From SIG480 sp045636165 (GTDB lineage Bacteria; Bacillota; Clostridia; Oscillospirales; JAAYXM01): 8,544 nucleotides of DNA. The stretch is taken from positions 1 to 8,544 of the forward strand of contig JAZTWZ010000066.1 in assembly GCA_045636165.1 (NCBI GenBank), given 5' to 3'. Positions 1 through 6,247 of the stretch are shown here, piece after piece; the stretch's first letter is position 1; every line of letters starts with the position of its first letter. The notes beneath the pieces are model-generated. The model was not told where the DNA came from. It searched no databases and saw nothing but the letters and a program-made list of their open reading frames with translations. Made by a program: the position numbers and the translations under genes.

Positions 1-1
1 C

Positions 2-103
2 ATCCCCTATCCGCTTGACGGAGTACCACCACTTTCAAAAGAGGATGCAATAGCCGCAAAAAAGATAATACTCGCAGGAATAAAAAATACAAGAAAAAGA
101 TGA
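2..103 (+). CDS. 3' end of an unrecognised gene (33 residues visible)
   Basis: The window opens inside a plus-strand reading frame of 33 codons ending in TGA at 101-103. The visible C-terminus begins IPYPLDGVPPLSKED and ends in a basic tail NTRKR. I do not recognise the family. Coding is supported by the sensible residue mix (a short acidic/polar helix, then hydrophobic and basic residues) and by the intrinsic terminator placed exactly at its end: the TGA forms the foot of the hairpin stem at 101-118. The start and most of the gene lie to the left of the window. It is convergent with the glycosyltransferase gene ending at 128. A chance open frame of this length cannot be excluded. Confidence 0.5.
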   Translation: MPYPLDGVPPLSKEDAIAAKKIILAGIKNTRKR

Positions 104-126
104 AGGCTTATGCCTTCAGCTTTTTT
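94..126. terminator. bidirectional Rho-independent terminator between convergent genes
   Basis: A 7-bp stem, TGAAGGC (101-107) with GCCTTCA (112-118), has a TTAT loop. It is flanked by an A-rich run on the left (94-99) and a T-run on the right (121-126), so it can end transcription in both directions. It overlaps the stop codon of the left plus-strand gene and lies just beyond the stop codon (128-130) of the minus-strand glycosyltransferase. Confidence 0.8.
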
Positions 127-127
127 A

Positions 128-1279
128 TTATTCCACTCCGTTTGAAGCAAGAATCTTTTCCATCTCGCGGACTCGGGAGTCCCACGAGCACGCTCTTGCA
201 TACTCTATTCTCTTTTCAGTCTTTGCGTTATCCGGTTCATTCATCGCTTCTTCGCAGAGGGTTATGTAGTCTTCTTTTTCCTTTGCTATATAGACGGAGT
301 CTGCAAACTCAAGCACCTGCACAGGCTCAGGGGAACTTATGACAGGCTTTCCCGTTGCGAGGTATTCATAGAACTTAAGCGGACTTACATCCTTTGAAAG
401 GTCTCCCGAACGGAAAACATTGAGGCAAACATCAAACTGCTTGACATACGCCGGAAGCTCGTCGTACTTCTTCATACCGAGGAAGTGGATATTCTTATAC
501 TTCTCAAGATAATCGAGGTTTACGCCCGGAAGCGGTCTTCCGATAAGAACGATATTCCAGTCGGGCTTCTCCTTTGCGATATGCTCGATTTTTTCGTAGT
601 CGATACATTCCTGAAGCATTCCGACAAAGCCGATTATCGGATGTTTAAGCTCCTGTATATCCTCGGGAACTTCAAACTCTTCTGTTGCCGCACGGTAAAA
701 ATGTTCAAAGTTTACGCCGTTTGGAAGAAGATATGTCTTTTCATTATACTGAGACAGTGTGTCATAAAGCCCTGCCGCAGTCGCAAAAACAGTATCTGCT
801 GAAGTTGCGAGGTCGCGCTCAAGCGTATTTACCGTAGCTTCATCAATAAAGCCCTTGTATGCGCTGTGGCGGTCAACACAGTCATAAACAAGCCCCTTGT
901 GCGGAATGTACGGTGCGGCATCCGCAGATGTCGGAGAATAACACCACAAAATCGGGTCTTCAAAGCCGTGAAGCTTCATCTTCTTACGAACAAAGCGAGC
1001 AAGTCGCCTCTGATTTATCTTATTTATGAATCTGTACTTATTGTGAAACGGAATAACGGGTGGCGTTGCATAAACCGTGATATTGTCGCGGACACGCTCC
1101 CCCTCTTTTTTATAGAGCCAGAGTCTCTTCCACGCCGTTTTATCCTTAAGCGGCGCAATATACGTAACAGACGGCTCGAAATACAGAATTTCTTCTGATG
1201 AAATTCTGTTCATAACATGCTGTTTTCTTGTCGGAAACGGGTGGTAACAGCTTGTTGCAAGACACACTATCTTATTCAT
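128..1279 (-). CDS. TuaH-like glycosyltransferase (GT-B fold, GT4/family 1)
   Basis: 383 residues, full length for a GT-B glycosyltransferase; likely transfers a sugar from a nucleotide-sugar donor to a lipid-linked cell-wall polysaccharide intermediate at the cytoplasmic membrane face. The N-terminal acceptor domain (about 1-205) has PTRKQHVMNRI near residue 16 and LVYDCVDRHSAY near 130. The linker segment YLLPNGVNFEHF is near 183. The C-terminal donor domain opens with IIGFVGMLQE (215) and carries the signature SPLKFYEYLATGKPVIS at 299-315, where K302 and E305 fall at the usual donor-binding positions. Overall pattern resembles B. subtilis TuaH-type teichuronic acid transferases; this is from memory of the family, and donor and acceptor are unknown. 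The start ATG is preceded by AAAGGA and overlaps the upstream csaB-fusion stop by 8 nt, so the two are translationally coupled. It is the last gene of the operon. Confidence 0.85.
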   Translation of the reverse strand: MNKIVCLATSCYHPFPTRKQHVMNRISSEEILYFEPSVTYIAPLKDKTAWKRLWLYKKEGERVRDNITVYATPPVIPFHNKYRFINKINQRRLARFVRKKMKLHGFEDPILWCYSPTSADAAPYIPHKGLVYDCVDRHSAYKGFIDEATVNTLERDLATSADTVFATAAGLYDTLSQYNEKTYLLPNGVNFEHFYRAATEEFEVPEDIQELKHPIIGFVGMLQECIDYEKIEHIAKEKPDWNIVLIGRPLPGVNLDYLEKYKNIHFLGMKKYDELPAYVKQFDVCLNVFRSGDLSKDVSPLKFYEYLATGKPVISSPEPVQVLEFADSVYIAKEKEDYITLCEEAMNEPDNAKTEKRIEYARACSWDSRVREMEKILASNGVE

Positions 1280-3503
1280 TTTCCTTTACCTCTTTCCCGA
1301 AAATCTCGCGGAGACGGCGTGTATTTTCCTTCTCATTCTCGCGCATTATACGGCAGGCTTTTTCCATATTGCTCCGATATTCGCCGTCGCTCATCGTCGT
1401 ATCTATAAAGCCCTTAAGAATATCCGCATTGCAGGCATCATACGAAACACACATTTCCCTGCCGATATAGTTCATAAATCCCGATACCTTATCGTCATAA
1501 GCTATTCCTATCGTGGCAACTCCCTGCCCTGCCCCGAATACGAGTGCATGCAGGCGCATCGCCATTATTACGCGCATCTTCGAGAGTATTCCGATTACCG
1601 AATGAACATCATACTCTCCCTTTATAACCGTTGCGCAGTTTCCGATTTGCTCGCAAAGCTTTTCACCGAGCGCAAGGTCACGGCTTCTTTCCATCGGGAT
1701 AAGAGCAACCGAGAGACCGTATTTTTCCGATGCATACTTTGCCGCTGAGACAATGTGCGGTATTTTCTCATCAATTCCGCGCCAGTTTCGCATAGCAAGG
1801 CAAAGATAATCTTTTGATGCCGAAAGCCCCTCTTCCTCAAAAATCTTTTCTATCTCACGCTCAGATATTGGAGCGATTCGAAGAGTCGGGTCAGCCGCAA
1901 GGAACATCGCAGGTCGCTTTACATTCATATTCTGAAGCTCTTCGAAAGAGTCAGGGTCGCGAAGCGTTATGCAATCAGCGCACTTATCTATAATCTTTGC
2001 AGCAATGCGGCGGTTTCCGCGTTTTCTGACCGGTCCTATTCCGCAACCGTACATCATAACCTTACATCCGCACATCTCCGCAGCCCTTAGCGTAAACAGA
2101 TAGAAATAAAGCGAACGGCTTGATGTAGAGTCCTGAATCAAGCTTCCTCCACCATTGATGTAGAGAAACGACTTTTTAAGCTCCCATAAGACTTTGAATA
2201 CATTGAATGTATATATCGAACGGACGCGGTAAGAAAGGCTTGTCTGCTTGGGGTTCTTTGACATAACGCAAATCTCTGCATCCTCGTTTGCATCGTATAT
2301 CTCCCTTACTACCGCCTTGAGGATAGCATCGTCACCTGCATTCCCTCTGCCGTAAGAGCCACAGACGAGAACACGGCGTGTCTTTTTCTCCTTTGCACGG
2401 GACAAAACTTTCTCGTAAATTGAAAACTGAGTATTCACCATCGCATCGAACGAATAGTTCACTCTCGCCTTTTCGAGAAGCGCTTCTGCCATAGCCCGTG
2501 CCTTATCGGGGTTATTGTAGAGATACTTTATATGCTCTGCAAGACTTCCGTCGTCTCCGACATCAAAGAGAAGCCCGTTTTCACCGTCGTCTAAAATTTC
2601 GGGCATAGCTCCGACCTTCGTCGAAACCATTGTACACTTTGCGCGGATAGACTCGAGAATACTGTACGGAAAGCCCTCGCTGACGGAGGAAATAACGCTT
2701 ATGTCAACAGCGTTTAAGAATGAGTCCATATCACTTATCCAGCCTGCAAAAATAACGCGGTCTTCTATCTTAAGTTCGCGCGTGAGATTGCGGAGATTCT
2801 CTGCCTCCTCGCCGTCTCCGCCGAGAACGAGATACAGATGCGGGCAAATCTCTTTTATCTTCGCGACTGCGCGAAGGGCTGTTGCGATATCCTTTACGGG
2901 GTGAAATCTCGCCGCAATACCGCATATCACGGCGTCATCATCGTCTATACCGAGCTTTTCAAGATAGCTTTTTCTATCCTCGCTCGGTGCAAGGGGCGTA
3001 AACTCAATACCATTATTGAGAGTAAAGAGCTTGTACGGGTCAAACCCACGACTTATGAGCAGGTCAGCAAATGCGTTCGTAACACCTATATATCCGTCTA
3101 GGAAACGAAGCGCGACAGTATTCAGAACACCGAAGGTGAGCATCTTTACAATGCTTCCGAGATAGTCAAGCCTGTAATCACTGTGGACAGTTGTTATAAC
3201 AGGAACTTTTATGAACGCGCGAATTGCAAACGCCATAACATTCGCCTTTGAGCCGTGGCAGTGGACAATATCGAAGGCCCCACCGTTGATTAACTTCTTA
3301 AGGTCAGAAAAATCTTTGAGTGCGTTCTTGTTTTTTATTACGACTGTATTTATGCCGAGCTTTCTCGCGTCGTCAGCAAACTCGCCCTCACGAAGAGAAA
3401 CAAGAACAACCTCGTTATCCTCCGAAAGCTTTGAAACAAGCGAGAGAACATGGGTCTTTGCGCCGCCGACATCTCCGCCGCCTATAATATGAACTATTTT
3501 CAT
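1272..3503 (-). CDS. csaB: fused GT4 glycosyltransferase - CsaB polysaccharide pyruvyl transferase
   Basis: 743 residues, about twice a stand-alone CsaB (roughly 360). Residues 1-365 form a GT4 glycosyltransferase: glycine-rich GGGDVGGAKTH at 8-18, HCHGSKAN at 81, GIAARFHPVKD at 195, and the donor-binding E-x7-E in SEGFPYSILE (E276, E284). Residues 376-743 form a pyruvyl transferase: VLVCGSYGRGNAGDDA at 378-393, INGGGSLIQDSTSSRSLYF near 449-467, YGCGIGPV at 485, and MRLHALVFGAGQG at 649-661 with the conserved Arg/His. CsaB enzymes transfer pyruvate from PEP as a ketal onto a cell-wall polysaccharide sugar (typically ManNAc), creating the ligand for SLH domains. The fusion suggests one chain adds a sugar and pyruvylates it; that coupling is inference. 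ATG 3503 was chosen because AGGAG (3513-3509) lies 5 nt upstream and the protein then begins MKIVHIIGGGD. First gene of the minus-strand operon; the downstream transferase overlaps its stop. Confidence 0.88.
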   Translation of the reverse strand: MKIVHIIGGGDVGGAKTHVLSLVSKLSEDNEVVLVSLREGEFADDARKLGINTVVIKNKNALKDFSDLKKLINGGAFDIVHCHGSKANVMAFAIRAFIKVPVITTVHSDYRLDYLGSIVKMLTFGVLNTVALRFLDGYIGVTNAFADLLISRGFDPYKLFTLNNGIEFTPLAPSEDRKSYLEKLGIDDDDAVICGIAARFHPVKDIATALRAVAKIKEICPHLYLVLGGDGEEAENLRNLTRELKIEDRVIFAGWISDMDSFLNAVDISVISSVSEGFPYSILESIRAKCTMVSTKVGAMPEILDDGENGLLFDVGDDGSLAEHIKYLYNNPDKARAMAEALLEKARVNYSFDAMVNTQFSIYEKVLSRAKEKKTRRVLVCGSYGRGNAGDDAILKAVVREIYDANEDAEICVMSKNPKQTSLSYRVRSIYTFNVFKVLWELKKSFLYINGGGSLIQDSTSSRSLYFYLFTLRAAEMCGCKVMMYGCGIGPVRKRGNRRIAAKIIDKCADCITLRDPDSFEELQNMNVKRPAMFLAADPTLRIAPISEREIEKIFEEEGLSASKDYLCLAMRNWRGIDEKIPHIVSAAKYASEKYGLSVALIPMERSRDLALGEKLCEQIGNCATVIKGEYDVHSVIGILSKMRVIMAMRLHALVFGAGQGVATIGIAYDDKVSGFMNYIGREMCVSYDACNADILKGFIDTTMSDGEYRSNMEKACRIMRENEKENTRRLREIFGKEVKENE

Positions 3504-3508
3504 AGCTT

Positions 3509-3513
3509 CTCCT
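3509..3513 (-). promoter_or_regulatory. ribosome binding site that decides the csaB-fusion start
   Basis: AGGAG on the minus strand, 5 nt before ATG 3503. It rules against an in-frame TTG at 3530, which would add nine residues (MKIYKLGEA) before the standard GT4 N-terminus and would place the Shine-Dalgarno inside the gene. Confidence 0.85.
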
Positions 3514-3537
3514 AATTTGTAAATTTTCAAAAAAGTA

Positions 3538-3566
3538 TTGTTATATTTTTACACTTATTATATAAT
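3538..3566 (+). promoter_or_regulatory. sigma-A-type promoter of the DUF4330/O-antigen-ligase operon
   Basis: On the plus strand TTGTTA (3538-3543) is followed after 17 bp by a perfect TATAAT (3561-3566). Transcription would start near 3573, giving a leader of about 44 nt before ATG 3617. The -10 box shares bases 3561-3562 with the minus-strand -10 box; together they form the palindrome ATTATATAAT (3557-3566). Confidence 0.75.
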
Positions 3567-3585
3567 ATAACAAGTAATCGGTCAA
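3557..3585 (-). promoter_or_regulatory. sigma-A-type promoter of the csaB-fusion/glycosyltransferase operon
   Basis: On the minus strand TTGACC (3585-3580) is followed after 17 bp by a perfect TATAAT (3562-3557). Transcription would start near 3550, giving a leader of about 47 nt before ATG 3503. The -10 box overlaps that of the oppositely oriented promoter for the DUF4330 operon. Confidence 0.82.
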
Positions 3586-3616
3586 GCGATAACATTAATG
3601 AAAGGAATTTTAGAAC

Positions 3617-4120
3617 ATGAAAATCATAAACGAAAAAGGTAAGCTTTTTGGCTTAATCAACATCATCGACCTCGTTATCATTCTCTGCGTTGTCCTTGTA
3701 GGCGCGGCTGTCGTCTATAAGTTTGCAGCTCCTGCTGCGACAGATGTCATCGCTCCCAAAGCAGATATGTATGTAACAATGCGCGTCCGCGGTGCTATGG
3801 ACTATCTCGATGCAGAGGTAACAAAGCTCACTCCGGGAACTCGCCTCGTCGCAGGAAGTGACTACATAGCAGATGCTGAAGTTGTTTCAGTTGAAAGCAT
3901 CCCGTATCTCGCAGCTGTCACAACTGCTGACGGAAAGGTTGTCACCGCAGAAGACCCGCAGAAGTCTGACCTTATAATCACAGTTCGTTCAAAGCAGAAC
4001 AAAAACGACCCGATTCTCAAAATCGGTACTCAGGAAGTCAGACTCGGTCGCGGCTTCATCTTTAAGACTCAGACAGTCGAGGTAAATGCTATTATCGAGA
4101 CGGTGGAATTCGATGGATAA
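3617..4120 (+). CDS. DUF4330 domain protein, single-pass membrane anchored
   Basis: 167 residues, full length for DUF4330. The start MKIINEKGKLFGLINIIDLVII is characteristic of the family: a short cytoplasmic basic segment, then one membrane helix at about residues 13-35. The rest (about 45-167) is a soluble beta-rich domain, predicted outside the membrane, with TMRVRGAMDYLDAEV near 54 and GRGFIFKTQTVEV near 144. No catalytic motif is visible and the biochemical function is unknown. The ATG is preceded by AAAGGA (3601-3606) with 10-nt spacing, slightly long. It overlaps the downstream O-antigen-ligase-family gene by 8 nt and is divergent from the csaB fusion, so I infer a helper role in export or assembly of the cell-surface polysaccharide. 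From memory, DUF4330 genes recur next to csaB-like and Wzy-like genes in Clostridia. Confidence 0.85.
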   Translation: MKIINEKGKLFGLINIIDLVIILCVVLVGAAVVYKFAAPAATDVIAPKADMYVTMRVRGAMDYLDAEVTKLTPGTRLVAGSDYIADAEVVSVESIPYLAAVTTADGKVVTAEDPQKSDLIITVRSKQNKNDPILKIGTQEVRLGRGFIFKTQTVEVNAIIETVEFDG

Positions 4121-5672
4121 TATTATTCGTAACTGCTTTATCGCGAGGGTTTGCTCTGCCTTTGCGCGCGCCTTTGAGGGAAGCGTTCTCGCAAAGCTCA
4201 AGAGCTTTATCGCGAAGAACTACCACTCCTCCGCGACAAGGCGGTTGTTTGTAGCTTTCTTTTCGCGTACTCCGAAGAGCGTTTATTCAAAGCTCTATGC
4301 GCGACTTTTAAAGTTCAATACCGCGCTTAAAGATTTTGGAAACCTTGTTGTTCCACTTGCGCAGGATAGCTTCATTTTTAAGTTTTTCCACTTTCTTGCA
4401 AAAGGAAGCCTTGCCGTAGGGCTTTGGGGCAAGCTTGGTATGAAGCGCTTTTTAATTGCGGTGTTTGCGCTTTTCCTCCCCGTTGATGTCTTTATCCGTG
4501 ATTGCCTAAAAATCGCTTTCCTCTCATCAATCTGGGACGAAGCTTTTATGATATTCTGTATATGCTTTATTTTATACCGCATCATAACTTCAGAAAGACT
4601 CATAAAACCGCGCATAACTCCCGTTGATATGCCGCTTCTCTTCTTCGTGTGTGTAGGCATCCTGCTCGTTGCAGTTGTCTCACCGAAGATGGGACCTGCG
4701 ATTGACGGCTGGCGTGCAGTATGCCAGTTTATGCTCTGGTTCTTCGTTCTCACGCGCCTTGTCGAAGACGACGGCGACTTCCGCACGCTCTACTATACTC
4801 TGAGTGCGCTCGCGGTTGCAATCGCGCTTCACGGCATCTATCAGTATATAACAAAGGCTCCGATGCCGGCCCAGTGGGTTGCTCAATCTGAAGCAGGCGT
4901 CAGAACCCGAGTCTATTCGATAATCGGAAGCCCCAATGTTATGGGTGCGTTTATGGTTATGACAGCTCCCATGCTTGCAGGTCTCGCGTATTACGCAAAG
5001 AAGCTTTGGGCAAAGTGCCTCCTGTGGGGAGCAGTCGGCATCATCTGCCTTGCAACTCTCTTCACATTCTCCCGAGGCGCCTGGTTCGGACTCACCGTTG
5101 CGGTCGTCATTTTCTCACTTCTTGTTGACCGCAAGCTTCTCCTTATTGCAGGTATCGCAATTCTCGGCGTTATATTCTGCGTTCCCGAGATTTCAAACCG
5201 AATCACCTTCCTCTTCACTGCCGACTTTGCAAAGGCAAACTCTACCGGCGGCCGCGGAGAGCGTTGGCATATCGGTCTCCAGCTCTGGCGTCAGAACCGT
5301 CTTTTCGGTTTCGGGCTTGGTCGCTACGGCGGCGCAATCGCGATGCAGAACAAGGAAATAGACGATATCGTCTATTACTATATGGATAACTACTATCTGA
5401 AGACGCTGACGGAAATGGGACTTATCGGACTTATTTCTTACATCTGGTTACTTCTCAGAAATCTCCTCTGGTCCTGCCGCAGCATATTCAAGACAAAGAG
5501 AAACAAGATGTCTATCCTTTCTGCCGGCATCGTTTCCGGTCAACTCGGAGTTCTCGCTCATTCGTATTTCGAAAACATTTTCGAAGTTCCCTATATGAAC
5601 GCTTACTTCTGGGGACTTTCCGCAATCGTTATGTATCTCGGCTATACAAGACGCCGTAAAAACGACATTTAA
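4113..5672 (+). CDS. O-antigen ligase/polymerase family membrane protein (Wzy_C-like, TuaE-like)
   Basis: 519 residues, multi-pass. Hydrophobic helices begin near residue 112 and continue to the C-terminus, roughly 10-12 in all. Family hallmarks are visible: TFSRGAWFGL at 317-326, an extracytoplasmic loop with GGRGERW (379-385) and LFGFGLGRYGG (397-407), and MDNYYLKTLTEMGLIGLISY (424-443). Such proteins polymerise or ligate undecaprenyl-linked glycan at the outer membrane face; in a Gram-positive, polymerisation of a teichuronic-acid-like or secondary wall polysaccharide is the likelier role. Residues 1-110 form an unusual basic, aromatic N-terminal extension without an obvious membrane helix. 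ATG 4113 is preferred over ATG 4086 because GGTGGA (4102-4107) sits 5 nt upstream and ATGGATAA gives an 8-nt stop/start overlap with DUF4330, mirroring the other operon. A strong terminator follows directly. Confidence 0.87.
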   Translation: MDNIIRNCFIARVCSAFARAFEGSVLAKLKSFIAKNYHSSATRRLFVAFFSRTPKSVYSKLYARLLKFNTALKDFGNLVVPLAQDSFIFKFFHFLAKGSLAVGLWGKLGMKRFLIAVFALFLPVDVFIRDCLKIAFLSSIWDEAFMIFCICFILYRIITSERLIKPRITPVDMPLLFFVCVGILLVAVVSPKMGPAIDGWRAVCQFMLWFFVLTRLVEDDGDFRTLYYTLSALAVAIALHGIYQYITKAPMPAQWVAQSEAGVRTRVYSIIGSPNVMGAFMVMTAPMLAGLAYYAKKLWAKCLLWGAVGIICLATLFTFSRGAWFGLTVAVVIFSLLVDRKLLLIAGIAILGVIFCVPEISNRITFLFTADFAKANSTGGRGERWHIGLQLWRQNRLFGFGLGRYGGAIAMQNKEIDDIVYYYMDNYYLKTLTEMGLIGLISYIWLLLRNLLWSCRSIFKTKRNKMSILSAGIVSGQLGVLAHSYFENIFEVPYMNAYFWGLSAIVMYLGYTRRRKNDI

Positions 5673-5676
5673 AATC

Positions 5677-5726
5677 AAGACTGTTGCAAATTGATTTATA
5701 AAAAATCAAAATGCAACAGTCTTTTT
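5677..5726. terminator. long hairpin terminator after the O-antigen-ligase-family gene
   Basis: A 12-bp outer stem (5677-5688 with 5712-5723, core GACTGTTGCA/TGCAACAGTC) continues into an inner 7-bp stem TTGATTT (5691-5697)/AAATCAA (5703-5709), followed by a T-run at 5722-5726. It begins 5 nt after the stop codon. It also lies downstream of the convergent SASP gene; on that strand the trailing T-run is weaker (TTGATTTT), so it may serve both genes. Confidence 0.85.
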
Positions 5727-5748
5727 ATCATCTTTTAAGCGAGATTAA

Positions 5749-5931
5749 CTACTTGCTTAAATTCTGCTCATAGGACATGATCATCTTCTTGACCATCTGA
5801 CCTCCGATAGAGCCTGCCTGACGAGAAGTAAGATCACCGTTGTAGCCCTGCTTGAGGTTTACGCCTACTTCTGAAGCAGCTTCCATCTTGAACTTATCAA
5901 GAGCCTCCTGTGCATTCGGTACGATTGCCAT
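5749..5931 (-). CDS. alpha/beta-type small acid-soluble spore protein (SASP)
   Basis: 60 residues, typical for the family. The conserved core NGDLTSRQAGSIGGQMVKKM spans residues 31-50, and the germination-protease (GPR) region ME|AASEVGV lies around residue 17, where GPR cleaves after the glutamate. These proteins saturate spore DNA in the forespore, hold it in an A-like conformation protecting it from UV and heat, and are degraded for amino acids at germination. ATG 5931 is chosen because a near-perfect Shine-Dalgarno, AGGAGGTG (5947-5940), sits 8 nt upstream; an upstream in-frame TTG at 5961 would put that site inside the gene. It is monocistronic and divergent from tRNA-Pro. The family is normally sigma-G controlled, but the best promoter match here looks sigma-A-like. 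The N-terminus MAIVPNAQEALDKFKME is slightly atypical. Confidence 0.93.
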   Translation of the reverse strand: MAIVPNAQEALDKFKMEAASEVGVNLKQGYNGDLTSRQAGSIGGQMVKKMIMSYEQNLSK

Positions 5932-5984
5932 TTCAAATTCACCTCCTCGAATTGACTTCAATAGTATTTTGTTCGGTTTGAAAG

Positions 5985-6014
5985 TTTATATAAGTTGTAA
6001 ATTTTGTATGTCAA
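5985..6014 (-). promoter_or_regulatory. candidate promoter of the SASP gene (sigma-A-like)
   Basis: On the minus strand a perfect TTGACA (6014-6009) is followed after 18 bp by TATAAA (5990-5985). Transcription would begin near 5978, about 47 nt before the start codon. A competing, weaker sigma-G-like reading lies closer to the gene: ATATA, 18 bp, then AATACTA at about 5974-5968, each element one base off my recollection of the sigma-G consensus. Which one operates cannot be decided from the sequence. Confidence 0.45.
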
Positions 6015-6056
6015 AAACTTCTCAAATTAAATTAATAAAATATTTTTAAAAAAAGC

Positions 6057-6085
6057 TTGACAAAAAGCCCCATTATCCGTATAAT
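6057..6085 (+). promoter_or_regulatory. consensus promoter of tRNA-Pro
   Basis: A perfect TTGACA (6057-6062), 17-bp spacer and perfect TATAAT (6080-6085) place the transcription start at about 6092, a few bases before the tRNA 5' end at 6100. This strength suits a highly expressed stable RNA. Confidence 0.92.
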
Positions 6086-6099
6086 TAAATAGTTCGCTT

Positions 6100-6176
6100 C
6101 GGGTTGTGGCTCAGCTTGGTAGAGCGCTGCGTTCGGGACGCAGAGGCCGCAGGTTCGAATCCTGTCAACCCGACCA
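6100..6176 (+). tRNA. tRNA-Pro, anticodon CGG
   Basis: 77 nt including an encoded CCA (6174-6176). It folds fully: acceptor CGGGTTG (6100-6106) with CAACCCG (6166-6172), D-stem GCTC/GAGC (6109-6112/6122-6125), anticodon stem CTGCG/CGCAG (6127-6131/6139-6143), 5-nt variable region, and T-stem GCAGG/CCTGT around the loop TTCGAAT. The anticodon loop TTCGGGA (6132-6138) gives CGG at 6134-6136, reading proline codon CCG, with G37 as expected. C1-G72 and A73 match bacterial tRNA-Pro identity. It has its own promoter and terminator. Confidence 0.96.
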
Positions 6177-6178
6177 TT

Positions 6179-6217
6179 AAGAACCGTAATTTTGATTAAA
6201 AATTACGGTTCTTTTTT
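6179..6217 (+). terminator. Rho-independent terminator of tRNA-Pro
   Basis: A 13-bp perfect stem (6181-6193 with 6199-6211, beginning GAACCG and ending CGGTTC) has a 5-nt loop and is extended by AA/TT at its base. The T-run is at 6212-6217. It begins 3 nt after the tRNA CCA and ends only 30 nt before the pnuC start codon. Confidence 0.9.
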
Positions 6218-6247
6218 AACTTAGCTTTACGGGGGTTTATTTTTAAA

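Noticed and set aside
3504..3530. In-frame TTG start at 3530 adding nine residues to the GT4-CsaB fusion
   Set aside because: AGGAG just before ATG 3503 and the standard GT4 N-terminus MKIVHIIGGGD favour the shorter form; the longer start would bury the ribosome binding site.
4086..4112. ATG at 4086 as the start of the O-antigen-ligase-family gene
   Set aside because: It lacks a ribosome binding site at good spacing, whereas ATG 4113 has GGTGGA upstream and the same overlap type as the other operon.
4975..5361. 128-residue plus-strand open frame inside the O-antigen-ligase-family gene
   Set aside because: Serine-rich, low-complexity translation in an alternate frame of a well-supported gene; no ribosome binding site and no family resemblance.
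5932..5961. TTG at 5961 as a start of the SASP gene
   Set aside because: The near-perfect AGGAGGTG would lie inside the coding sequence; a 60-residue product matches the family.
6177..6247. NAD-type riboswitch upstream of pnuC
   Set aside because: The space is taken up by the tRNA terminator plus 30 nt; no additional structured element is visible.
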